NCBI GenBank assembly: GCA_028694405.1
Contig: JAQUTM010000153.1
Location: 1-5,335 of the forward strand
Direction of reading: 5' to 3'
Length of the DNA: 5,335 nt
Source: Oscillospiraceae bacterium
GTDB lineage: Bacteria > Bacillota > Clostridia > Oscillospirales > Ruminococcaceae
The position numbers were made by a program, and so were the translations under genes. Every line of letters begins with the position of its first letter. Positions within the stretch are counted from its first letter, which is position 1. Below, piece by piece: positions 1 through 5,083 of this stretch. The notes beneath the pieces are model-generated. The model saw only the letters and a program-made list of their open reading frames with translations, had not been told where the DNA came from and ran no database searches.

Positions 1-169
1 GGCACTCCAGTGCCTCGTTTACCGTTATGCCTGTGGTGGTGTGCTTGGTTATAACCGTAACCATGCCGTTTTGTACGCCGCTTTGTGCCACAATCTGCTC
101 TACCTGCGGGGTAATTACAAGCATTTCGTTATAGGTTTTGGTCAATAGGGTAATCGGTTTTACAAACAT
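1..169 (-). CDS. yjbQ: YjbQ/UPF0047 family protein, N-terminal part (cut by window edge)
   Basis: This is the first 56 codons of a minus-strand gene whose 3' part lies outside the window. The peptide starts MFVKPITLLTKTYNEMLVIT and continues with SGVQNGMVTVITKHTTTGIT (residues 30-49) and VNE. This matches the family pattern 'TP-VE--V--SGV--G-VTVF--HTTAGITINE' as I recall it; His43 in KHTTTG is the conserved histidine. Family members are about 130-140 aa, so less than half is present. E. coli YjbQ has weak thiamine-phosphate synthase activity, but the physiological role of the family is unsettled. Here the gene is the fourth of the frlD-frlC-amidohydrolase operon, 10 bases after the preceding stop, so a part in the same catabolic pathway is more likely than thiamine synthesis (inference). 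Nothing suggests a pseudogene; it is open to the edge. Confidence 0.85.
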   Translation of the reverse strand, partial: MFVKPITLLTKTYNEMLVITPQVEQIVAQSGVQNGMVTVITKHTTTGITVNEALEC

Positions 170-174
170 ATCTG

Positions 175-180
175 CCTCCT
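175..180 (-). promoter_or_regulatory. Ribosome binding site of the YjbQ-family gene, touching the upstream stop codon
   Basis: On the minus strand AGGAGG sits 5 bases before the ATG at 169-167. Its first base is the last base of the TAA stop (182-180) of the preceding amidohydrolase gene. The two genes are therefore likely to be translationally coupled. It also fixes the ATG at 169 as the start. Confidence 0.8.
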
Positions 181-1031
181 TATTCCAGTCCGCCCAAAAA
201 TTCAATGGCATTTTTGCCGCGGATAAGCTCTAGAGTGCTGTCTCTAAAGCCCAGCTTTTCAATGGCCTGTGCCATACGAATTTGCTCAAACCGCGGGTTG
301 TTAGAGCCAAACATAACCTGATGCCGCAAACTGCGGTCAATCCAAGTGGCAGGTATGTCTTTTGTAAAGGTCTGCTCAAAAAATTCAAAGGCATTGTCAA
401 AATAGAGCGCGCCCGTGTCGGCATAAACGTTGGCATACTTTACCATAAGCATTGCCGTCTCCCGTACCCACGGCCAGCCAAAATGGGCAAGGCATATGCG
501 CAAATGCGGGTGCTTTTGTGCCACTGCCTCAAAGGCGGTTGGGCGGCAATATTCGGTTAGCGTGTCCGGCTCCCACGAAAGCCCCGCATGAAAAATAATG
601 GGCTTGTCGTACCGTTCACAAATGGCATAAACAGGCTCTAAGCGCTCATCTGCGGGGTAAAAATGCTGGCGGCCGGGGTGCAGCTTTAGCCCCTTTAAGT
701 GCAAATGGGTAAAGGCATACTCCAGCTTTTCACAGGCATTTGGTGCCAATGGGTCTACCGCCGCAAAGCCGATAAACTTATCCGGTGCCATACTTACTAA
801 TTTGCTGATTTCCTCGTTTTCCACAACAGCATATCCTGTGGAAGTTGTGTAATCCTGCGGCAGCAGACATAATTTATCCAGCTTTGCACAGCGCATTTGG
901 TTAAAGATGTGCTCAATGGGTGCCGTTCCGTTTTTGTGGATATTCAACACCTCATGGCGCATTTTCTCCCGTGCCGTGTCGGTATTGATGGGCTCAAAAA
1001 ATGCGGGGTGTACATGAATGTCAATAAACAT
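180..1031 (-). CDS. Amidohydrolase_2 family metal-dependent hydrolase (283 aa)
   Basis: This is a TIM-barrel metal hydrolase of the Amidohydro_2 type (the family of ACMSD and pyrone-dicarboxylate/lactone hydrolases). Length is normal for the family. Visible motifs in order: DIHVHP at residues 4-9, giving the HxH metal pair His6/His8; GLKLHPG at 114-120; FHAG with His148; LAHFG with His183; ADTGAL at 204-209; and FGSNNP at 241-246. The last is usually GSD/GTD-P, whose Asp is the catalytic metal-site residue; here it is Asn244. The protein looks cytosolic, with no signal peptide or membrane segment. The start is supported by an AGAGGA-type ribosome binding site about 11 bases upstream and by the HxH lying at the very N-terminus, as usual for this family. 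It is third in the frlD-frlC operon, 38 bases after frlC. Such enzymes cleave C-C, ester, lactone or amide bonds; the substrate cannot be read from the sequence. Confidence 0.85.
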   Translation of the reverse strand: MFIDIHVHPAFFEPINTDTAREKMRHEVLNIHKNGTAPIEHIFNQMRCAKLDKLCLLPQDYTTSTGYAVVENEEISKLVSMAPDKFIGFAAVDPLAPNACEKLEYAFTHLHLKGLKLHPGRQHFYPADERLEPVYAICERYDKPIIFHAGLSWEPDTLTEYCRPTAFEAVAQKHPHLRICLAHFGWPWVRETAMLMVKYANVYADTGALYFDNAFEFFEQTFTKDIPATWIDRSLRHQVMFGSNNPRFEQIRMAQAIEKLGFRDSTLELIRGKNAIEFLGGLE

Positions 1032-1069
1032 GGGCTTCAGGTCCTCTCTTTTCCGTTTTGGCTGCTTTG

Positions 1070-1900
1070 TTAAAAGCCAATCTCCGCCATCATACCGCGT
1101 ACATTGTCAATGGCGCGTTTGGCGTACATGCGCGGCTCGTTAATGTAGCCTGTAACCAGCTCTAGGGTAGCGGTTCGGCTGTAGCCAATGCGCTTCATCT
1201 CATAAAGCATTTCCTTTAGCGGCATAGCGCCCTCGCCCGGCATAATGTGGCTGTCGGTGCCCTGCTCGCCGTCAATAATGTGCAGATGATCCATCTTGTC
1301 GCCAAGCTTATCAAAGTACGCCATAATGCTCTCGTGCTGTACAAACGGCGGCACCACGTCACACATGCCAACTACATAGGGATTATCTATGCGGCGAAAC
1401 AGCTCTACAAGGTCATTGGCGCGGGTAAAAAAGTTAGATTCATAGGGGGTAAGCGCCTCAACCGTCAGCTTTATGCCAAGCTTTGCGGCGTGCTCGCCAA
1501 GCTCCCGTATGTTTTTTTCAAGACGCGTCCACAGCTGGTCATAGGTTGCCAAATAGCCGCCGTTTGCAGGGCTGGTTAACATATACTCGGCACCCATTTC
1601 CTTTGCCATGTCCAAGCACAGCTTTAAGTAATTTATGGCGTCCTCGCGCTGTGCCTCGCTGCCTATCATGTAGTTGTAGGGGTAGGCGTTGTGCTCAGGG
1701 GTATAGCCCAGTACAGGCATCTGATATTTTTCAATTAAACGGCGTACCTCATTTATGTCTCCCGCCTTCAAATCCGGCGCAAAGGCATGGGGACGGCCGC
1801 CCCAAAGCTCGATAAAATCATACCCATACTCCTTGGCGTCCGCAAAGCAGTGCTCCAGCGGATTGCGCTGATAGCCCGATGTAAACATACCTAATTTCAT
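1070..1900 (-). CDS. frlC: FrlC-like fructoselysine 3-epimerase (sugar phosphate isomerase/epimerase TIM barrel, 276 aa)
   Basis: E. coli FrlC interconverts fructoselysine and its C3 epimer psicoselysine, so that the kinase FrlD can act on the former. This protein has FrlC's length and shares long stretches with it as I recall its sequence: MFTSGYQRNPLEH (5-17), ELWGGRPHAFAPDLKAG (31-47), GYTPE-N-YPYN (65-76), DMAKEM (97-102), LTPYESN (150-156), AYFDKLGDK (194-202), PGEGAMPL (221-228) and ELVT-Y-NEPR-YA (247-260). Metal ligands expected for the ketose 3-epimerase fold are Glu148 (VEAL), Asp181 (CDVV), His207 (HLHIID) and Glu247 (LELVT), all present. The start is set by AGGAGG 9 bases upstream of the ATG. 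It follows frlD by 61 bases in the same operon, the same pairing as in the E. coli frl operon. The family and the FrlC subgroup are close to certain; the exact substrate (lysine or another amine conjugate) is inferred. Confidence 0.88.
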   Translation of the reverse strand: MKLGMFTSGYQRNPLEHCFADAKEYGYDFIELWGGRPHAFAPDLKAGDINEVRRLIEKYQMPVLGYTPEHNAYPYNYMIGSEAQREDAINYLKLCLDMAKEMGAEYMLTSPANGGYLATYDQLWTRLEKNIRELGEHAAKLGIKLTVEALTPYESNFFTRANDLVELFRRIDNPYVVGMCDVVPPFVQHESIMAYFDKLGDKMDHLHIIDGEQGTDSHIMPGEGAMPLKEMLYEMKRIGYSRTATLELVTGYINEPRMYAKRAIDNVRGMMAEIGF

Positions 1901-1961
1901 AGTTGGTGTCCTCCTGTAATTTTATATTTTTATTTCAGCATAGCTGCTATATCTGCAAGGT

Positions 1962-2780
1962 TTATGCGTCTGTCCACGGCTCAAAAACCTGTACCACCTC
2001 CGCGGCAATTTTTGCGCCCTCTTTTAGACAGTCTTTGATAGGCATGCCGTTTAGTACACCGTATAAAAAGCCGGCAATAAAGCTGTCGCCTGCGCCTACT
2101 GTATTTACAACGCGGGGCGCTTTAAAAATGCCAAACTGCCAAAACTGTTTGCCGTCCCACGCCAAGCTGCCGTCCTCGCCAAAAGTGGCAACAGCCACCT
2201 GCATGCCGCGGGCTACCTTGTCTTGCAAAAACGCCTCAATAAAGCTGTCGCGCTTTTTGTGGTACGAGTAAAATCCGTAGTCCACATAGGGCAGCGTGCT
2301 CTCTACCAGCGGGTGGTCTAAGCGGTCGGCGTAGTCAAAGCTGATAAGCGGCGCATTTTTTTGTGCCTTTATGGCAGGCAGCACGCTTTCCGCCTTGCCC
2401 CAAAGGGCAGTGTGTACCAAATCATGGCTTGCGGCAAAGGCAATGTCGCTCTCGTCAAACACAATGTTTTCCAGTACACCCTCCACATAGTCTCCGTGTA
2501 CGCGGTCGTTGCCGTTCATGTCCATATAAGTAATAGCCGTAGCGCCTTGCCCTACCTTTAGGTGGCTCACATCTAAGCCAATGCGGGTAAGGGTGTCAAT
2601 CATCCACTTGCCGTCCTCGTCGCTGCCGGTGGTGCTTATAATGGCGGTGGGCACCCCAAGCTTATGTAGGTTAACGCCGGTGTCAACCGCATTGCCTGTG
2701 GGGTACTTGCGGTTTACCTTTTGTTTGTCGATATACACATACATATCAATGCAGTTATCTCCTATGGCTGCTGCTCTCAT
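1962..2780 (-). CDS. frlD: FrlD-like fructoselysine 6-kinase (PfkB family, 272 aa)
   Basis: This PfkB/ribokinase-fold kinase probably phosphorylates C6 of a fructosamine using ATP. Visible are IGDNCID (6-12), TGNAV (28-32) in the substrate-binding lobe, and the PfkB C-terminal signature NTVGAGDSFIAGFL (226-239) with catalytic base Asp232. Further matches to E. coli FrlD, as I recall it, are NDRVHGDYVEGV (91-102), DLVHTALWGKAE (120-131), FDYADRLDHPL (148-158) and GEDGSLAWDGKQFW (201-214). E. coli FrlD is about 261 aa; the extra residues here lie mostly in the insert around residues 16-26 and at the C-terminus. The start is set by AAAGGAGA ending 7 bases upstream of the ATG. It is the promoter-proximal gene of the leftward operon. 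The deglycase FrlB (SIS domain), which would split the 6-phosphate product, is not in the window. Subfamily assignment is strong; the identity of the amine part is inferred. Confidence 0.87.
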   Translation of the reverse strand: MRAAAIGDNCIDMYVYIDKQKVNRKYPTGNAVDTGVNLHKLGVPTAIISTTGSDEDGKWMIDTLTRIGLDVSHLKVGQGATAITYMDMNGNDRVHGDYVEGVLENIVFDESDIAFAASHDLVHTALWGKAESVLPAIKAQKNAPLISFDYADRLDHPLVESTLPYVDYGFYSYHKKRDSFIEAFLQDKVARGMQVAVATFGEDGSLAWDGKQFWQFGIFKAPRVVNTVGAGDSFIAGFLYGVLNGMPIKDCLKEGAKIAAEVVQVFEPWTDA

Positions 2781-2886
2781 GGTGTTATCTCCTTTTTTCT
2801 TTTTGTGCCGTAAGTGTAATACGTCTTATGGTGTTTTACAAAATATTAAACAAGTACGGTTATTTTTAAAACCACTTTGTATTTTT

Positions 2887-2915
2887 AGTATACGCTGTGT
2901 ACGCTGTTACTGCAA
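2887..2915 (-). promoter_or_regulatory. Sigma-A-like promoter for the frlD-frlC-amidohydrolase-yjbQ operon
   Basis: On the minus strand TTGCAG (2915-2910) and TATACT (2892-2887) are separated by exactly 17 bases. The -10 matches TATAAT at 5 of 6 positions; the -35 matches only the TTG of TTGACA. Transcription would start near 2880, giving a leader of about 100 nt before frlD. The weak -35 would suit an activated promoter (inference). Confidence 0.6.
2891..2907. repeat. Tandem TACGCTGT repeat inside the leftward promoter spacer (candidate operator)
   Basis: TACGCTGT occurs at 2891-2898 and again at 2900-2907, separated by one G, giving a 9-base period. Both copies fall between or partly over the -35 and -10 of the leftward promoter, where a bound regulator would block RNA polymerase. 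No regulator gene is in the window to pair with it. The repeat is seen directly; the operator role is inferred. Confidence 0.45.
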
Positions 2916-3078
2916 TCGCAATTCTAGCTGAAAAACAAACCCGTTTTCCGTAAGCTTTTGCAAAAAGAGGTTTCTTTTTTATGCCGCTTGTAAACCACCC
3001 TGTCCGCAAATCACAAAAACCATGCTTTTTCCTTTTCAAAAACAAGGTTATGCCACACTGGTTTTGTATGTCATCAAT

Positions 3079-3087
3079 TTTATACCA
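3079..3087 (-). promoter_or_regulatory. Possible second leftward promoter (extended -10)
   Basis: The minus strand reads TGGTATAAA, an extended -10 (TGn plus TATAAA). The best hexamer 17 bases upstream, TTAGTG, is poor. It would start a transcript about 290 nt upstream of frlD, either as a long leader or a small RNA. In such AT-rich DNA a chance match is quite possible. Confidence 0.25.
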
Positions 3088-3139
3088 CTTTTTGCTTTTT
3101 TCACTAAATAAACTGCTGTCTTTTTCAAAAACAGGTCTA

Positions 3140-3179
3140 GCGGCAAAAAGCGCCGCAAACCGCTTTTCGGTGTTTTTTT
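3140..3179. terminator. Terminator-like hairpin cluster with T7 tract, no gene to terminate
   Basis: On the plus strand GCGGC (3140-3144) pairs with GCCGC (3152-3156). ACCG (3159-3162) pairs with CGGT (3168-3171) around CTTTT, and T7 follows at 3173-3179. Alternatively AAAAGCG (3146-3152) pairs with CGCTTTT (3161-3167), a 7-bp stem that on the minus strand ends in a T run. It lies about 50 bases upstream of the rightward promoter and could insulate it from read-through or end a small RNA. The ACCG/CGGT stem is short, so efficiency is doubtful. Confidence 0.35.
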
Positions 3180-3230
3180 CAGATAAATAAGCGTAAAAAT
3201 AGAGCTTTCTCTAAACTTGCTGTTTTGCCG

Positions 3231-3259
3231 TTGAAGTGGCAAAAAAACTGTGCTATAGT
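3231..3259 (+). promoter_or_regulatory. Sigma-A-like promoter of the rightward operon (extended -10)
   Basis: TTGAAG (3231-3236) and TATAGT (3254-3259) are 17 bases apart, and TG at 3251-3252 makes an extended -10 (TGCTATAGT). This is the best promoter match in the window on the plus strand. Transcription should begin near 3266, leaving a leader of roughly 210 nt before the start codon at 3479. Confidence 0.65.
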
Positions 3260-3268
3260 AAAGCCAAA

Positions 3269-3303
3269 TTCCGGCAGGGTGCCTGTGCAGCAGCCTGCCG
3301 GAA
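3269..3303 (+). repeat. Leader inverted repeat 1: perfect 10-bp stem, 15-nt loop
   Basis: TTCCGGCAGG (3269-3278) and CCTGCCGGAA (3294-3303) are perfect inverse complements around a 15-base loop. The stem starts about 3 nt after the predicted transcription start, so it may form a 5'-end cap on the mRNA, or act in DNA form as an operator just downstream of the promoter. No T tract follows, so it is not an intrinsic terminator. Confidence 0.7.
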
Positions 3304-3348
3304 ACCAATAGCATACCGATTTTACCGCTTCTTATGTTGTAATTTCCA

Positions 3349-3395
3349 CGCAAAATCCCGTACAGGGCCACCAAAGCCTCTGTGCGGGATTTGTG
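3349..3395 (+). repeat. Leader inverted repeat 2: 13-bp stem with inner GGC/GCC stem
   Basis: AAATCCCGTACAG (3353-3365) pairs with CTGTGCGGGATTT (3380-3392) over 13 bp with one G-U pair. The stem extends inward by GGC (3366-3368) with GCC (3376-3378), leaving U3379 bulged and a 7-nt loop CACCAAA. Outward, CGC (3349-3351) can pair with GTG (3393-3395) past a bulged A3352. No T tract follows. This is the most stable structure in the leader. Confidence 0.7.
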
Positions 3396-3425
3396 CAAAA
3401 GCCCATAACCACAAACATTAAAATT

Positions 3426-3452
3426 GACCTCCCTCTTTATCGAGGTGAGGTC
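3426..3452 (+). repeat. Leader inverted repeat 3: hairpin next to the ribosome binding site
   Basis: GACCTC (3426-3431) pairs with GAGGTC (3447-3452), and CCTC (3432-3435) with GAGG (3442-3445). U3446 is bulged and the loop is 6 nt. The 5' arm contains ACCTCC, which resembles an anti-Shine-Dalgarno and could alternatively pair with GGAG of the true ribosome binding site at 3465-3468. The 3' arm contains the Shine-Dalgarno-like GAGGTGA, but no start codon follows at a useful distance. The tract after the stem (TTTATCATTAT) is too broken for a strong terminator. It could work as an attenuator or a translation switch (inference). Confidence 0.55.
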
Positions 3453-3478
3453 TTTATCATTATAGGAGTGATGAAACC

Positions 3479-5032
3479 ATGTCCCAACCTGCACAAATTT
3501 TATTAAAATCCAAGTACATTTTTACCGCCACAGGCGCAGATGTATTTAGCGGCTATGTTGCCGTACAGGACGGCAAGCTGCTGCAAATTGGCAAAGGAGA
3601 ACCCGGTGCTGCGCTGATAGACAGCCGCACAAAGGTGTATGAGCTGGGCGAGCGTCTGATTTGTCCCGGTTTTTCAGACGTACATTGCTTTTTTACCGGC
3701 TACGCACTGGGCTTTATCGGAGTTGACCTCTCCTGTGCCAAAAGCCAAAACGAGATAATCTCCCTTGCAAAGGGCTACGCCGCCACCCTGCCCGCCCAAA
3801 AAAGCGTACTGGGCCACGGCTGCAATCCCGCCCTTTGCTGTGCCGATACCGCCGCCTTAGACGAAGCCTTTGGCACACGCCCCGCCGTACTGCTTGCCCA
3901 GGGCGGCGAAACCTGCTTGATGAATACCGCCGCCATAAAAAAATACGGTTTTGACCCCTCCTGCTGCTACGCAGAGGCGGTTTGGCGGCTTTTGGCGGAA
4001 ATGCTGCAAGATAAAGCGTATATTCTGCCCCTATTTGAAAGCTATATGCAAATGATGAACAGCCGCGGTGTCACCGGCGTAAAGGAAATGGGCTTTGACG
4101 ACTTTTACGGCTTTACCGACATACTGCAACAGCTGGAAGCCGACGGCAAGCTTACTTTGCGCGTAAACTTTATGAGCCAGCCTGTAAGCCAAAACGCAAA
4201 CCTTGCCTTTGGCCGTGCCATGCGTCAGCGCTTTACAGGCGACTACGTTCGTTTTTCCGGCTATAACCGCATGACAGACGGCTCTATCAGCCAGATGTGC
4301 GGCGACTTAAAACAGCCATACACCTGTGCACCGCACACCACCTGCGCCCAGCAAATTGACTGGGACCTCATCGCCGCCGAAACCCGCGCCGTAGACGCCG
4401 AAGACTTTCGGTTTTCACTGCACGCACAGGGCGACGGTGCCATTGGCAAGGTGGTAGATATTTACGAAACCTGTAAGCGGGACGAAAACGGCCGCCTGCT
4501 AAACCGCCACAGCATAACCGATTTGGAATTCAGCCACCCTGCCGACTTAGAGCGCATGGGCAAACTGGGTGTAATTGCCGAGGTTTATCCGCAAATACAA
4601 TCTATTGCCAACCGCGCAGAAAAGCTTGCCATGATTGAGGAAAAAATCGGTGCCGAGCGCGGCGCCTATTACTGGAACCGCCGCAAAATGGCCGACAGCG
4701 GTGTACTGCTCAGCTGCGGCACAGACCTTCCCCTGCTGATTGACGACATACCTCAGTCTGTCTACCACGCGGTAGGCGGCTTTTTCCCCGAGGGCGGAGA
4801 GCCCTTTAACGTCCAAAATATGCTTACCGTAAAAGAGCTGCTTACCGCTTGGACATATGGCGGCGCCTATAATTTATACAGTGAAAATTGCCTTGGCACC
4901 TTAGAGTGCGGCAAGCTTGCCGACATTGCCGTACTGGATACCAACCTGTTTAAAACCCCTGCTGCAAATGCCCGCGACGCAAAGGTGTGTCTAACCCTTG
5001 TTGGCGGCAACGTGGTTTTTGAAAACCTTTAA
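3479..5032 (+). CDS. Amidohydrolase family 3 (YtcJ-like) hydrolase with altered metal-site motifs (517 aa)
   Basis: This is an amidohydrolase-superfamily protein of the Amidohydro_3/YtcJ type, whose characterised members include N-substituted formamide and N-formimino/N-acyl amino acid hydrolases. In order: an N-terminal beta-sandwich segment (about 1-60), PGFSDVHCFF (63-72), GVTGVKEMG (197-205), TDGS (266-269), HAQGDGA with His315, EFSH with His353, GTDLP with Asp416, and the C-terminal composite-domain motif GTLECGKLADIAVLD (473-487). Length is normal. Two deviations stand out: the usual HxH after PGF is His69-Cys-Phe71, so the second His is missing, and the usual DGH-x(3)-N motif reads GGE (142-144). 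The protein is Cys-rich (17 Cys) and has no signal peptide, so it is probably cytosolic. The start follows AGGAG (3464-3468) by 10 bases; an ATG at 3471 is out of frame. It is the first gene of the rightward operon. Substrate unknown; an amide, formyl or acyl group on an amine or amino acid is the most likely kind. Confidence 0.85.
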   Translation: MSQPAQILLKSKYIFTATGADVFSGYVAVQDGKLLQIGKGEPGAALIDSRTKVYELGERLICPGFSDVHCFFTGYALGFIGVDLSCAKSQNEIISLAKGYAATLPAQKSVLGHGCNPALCCADTAALDEAFGTRPAVLLAQGGETCLMNTAAIKKYGFDPSCCYAEAVWRLLAEMLQDKAYILPLFESYMQMMNSRGVTGVKEMGFDDFYGFTDILQQLEADGKLTLRVNFMSQPVSQNANLAFGRAMRQRFTGDYVRFSGYNRMTDGSISQMCGDLKQPYTCAPHTTCAQQIDWDLIAAETRAVDAEDFRFSLHAQGDGAIGKVVDIYETCKRDENGRLLNRHSITDLEFSHPADLERMGKLGVIAEVYPQIQSIANRAEKLAMIEEKIGAERGAYYWNRRKMADSGVLLSCGTDLPLLIDDIPQSVYHAVGGFFPEGGEPFNVQNMLTVKELLTAWTYGGAYNLYSENCLGTLECGKLADIAVLDTNLFKTPAANARDAKVCLTLVGGNVVFENL

Positions 5033-5070
5033 CCACCGCTTCCCGGCATAAATACTTTAAACGAAAAAAC

Positions 5071-5075
5071 GGAGG
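5071..5075 (+). promoter_or_regulatory. Ribosome binding site of the second epimerase gene
   Basis: GGAGG lies 8 bases before the ATG at 5084. It decides the start of the gene that is cut by the window end. The 51-base gap after the amidohydrolase shows no terminator, so the two genes are probably co-transcribed. Confidence 0.75.
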
Positions 5076-5083
5076 TACCTGTT

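Larger units (their letters stand above)
2781..3478. other. Divergent intergenic regulatory region, no credible gene
   Basis: These about 700 bases separate the leftward and rightward operons. The DNA is clearly AT-richer than the genes, with many T and A tracts. It holds a leftward promoter (2915-2887), a possible second leftward extended -10 (3087-3079), a terminator-like hairpin cluster (3140-3179), a rightward promoter (3231-3259) and a rightward leader with three inverted repeats (3269-3452). Open frames here (2981-3190 and 3236-3421 on plus, 3048-3494 on minus) lack ribosome binding sites and domain-like composition, and the minus one runs into the start of the real downstream gene. Confidence 0.7.
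3266..3478 (+). promoter_or_regulatory. Long structured 5' leader of the rightward operon (candidate cis-regulatory RNA)
   Basis: From the predicted start point to the ATG at 3479 there are about 213 nt with three strong inverted repeats in series (3269-3303, 3349-3395 and 3426-3452). The last ends 11 bases before the AGGAG ribosome binding site (3464-3468). No open frame with a ribosome binding site is seen in the leader. I do not recognise it as a known riboswitch or T-box class: the T-box GGTGG motif and the conserved cores of the common classes I know are missing. A ligand-, protein- or processing-related role is possible. The structures are seen; the function is inferred. Confidence 0.45.

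Noticed and set aside
1901..1961. Short palindromic AGCATAGCTGCTAT between frlD and frlC as a terminator
   Set aside because: The possible stems are 4-5 bp with loops too small to form, and no T run follows on the minus strand. It does not separate the two genes into different operons.
1247..2271. Several plus-strand open frames of about 110-120 codons opposite frlC and frlD
   Set aside because: They are antisense frames within strongly recognised genes and show no independent motif or ribosome binding site.
2981..3190. Plus-strand open frame of 69 codons that might encode a small protein
   Set aside because: There is no usable ribosome binding site at a proper distance (the AGAGG at 2966-2970 is followed by a T tract), no clear membrane segment or motif, and the frame runs across the terminator-like hairpins.
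3349..3395. Resemblance of CAGGGCCACCAAAGCCT to parts of the c-di-GMP-I riboswitch core
   Set aside because: The segment folds into one long hairpin with the GGC/GCC pairs inside it. The two-stem arrangement and the conserved CACGCACAGGGCAAACC-like core of that class are not present.
3236..3421. Plus-strand open frame of 61 codons in the leader, as a possible leader peptide
   Set aside because: Its ATG lies upstream of or at the predicted transcription start and has no ribosome binding site. The inverted repeats explain the sequence better than a coding frame.
3048..3494. Minus-strand open frame of 148 codons in the intergenic region
   Set aside because: It has no ribosome binding site, overlaps the start of the well-supported 517-aa gene, covers the promoter and inverted repeats, and its translation (rich in K, L and S with no domain pattern) resembles random AT-rich DNA.
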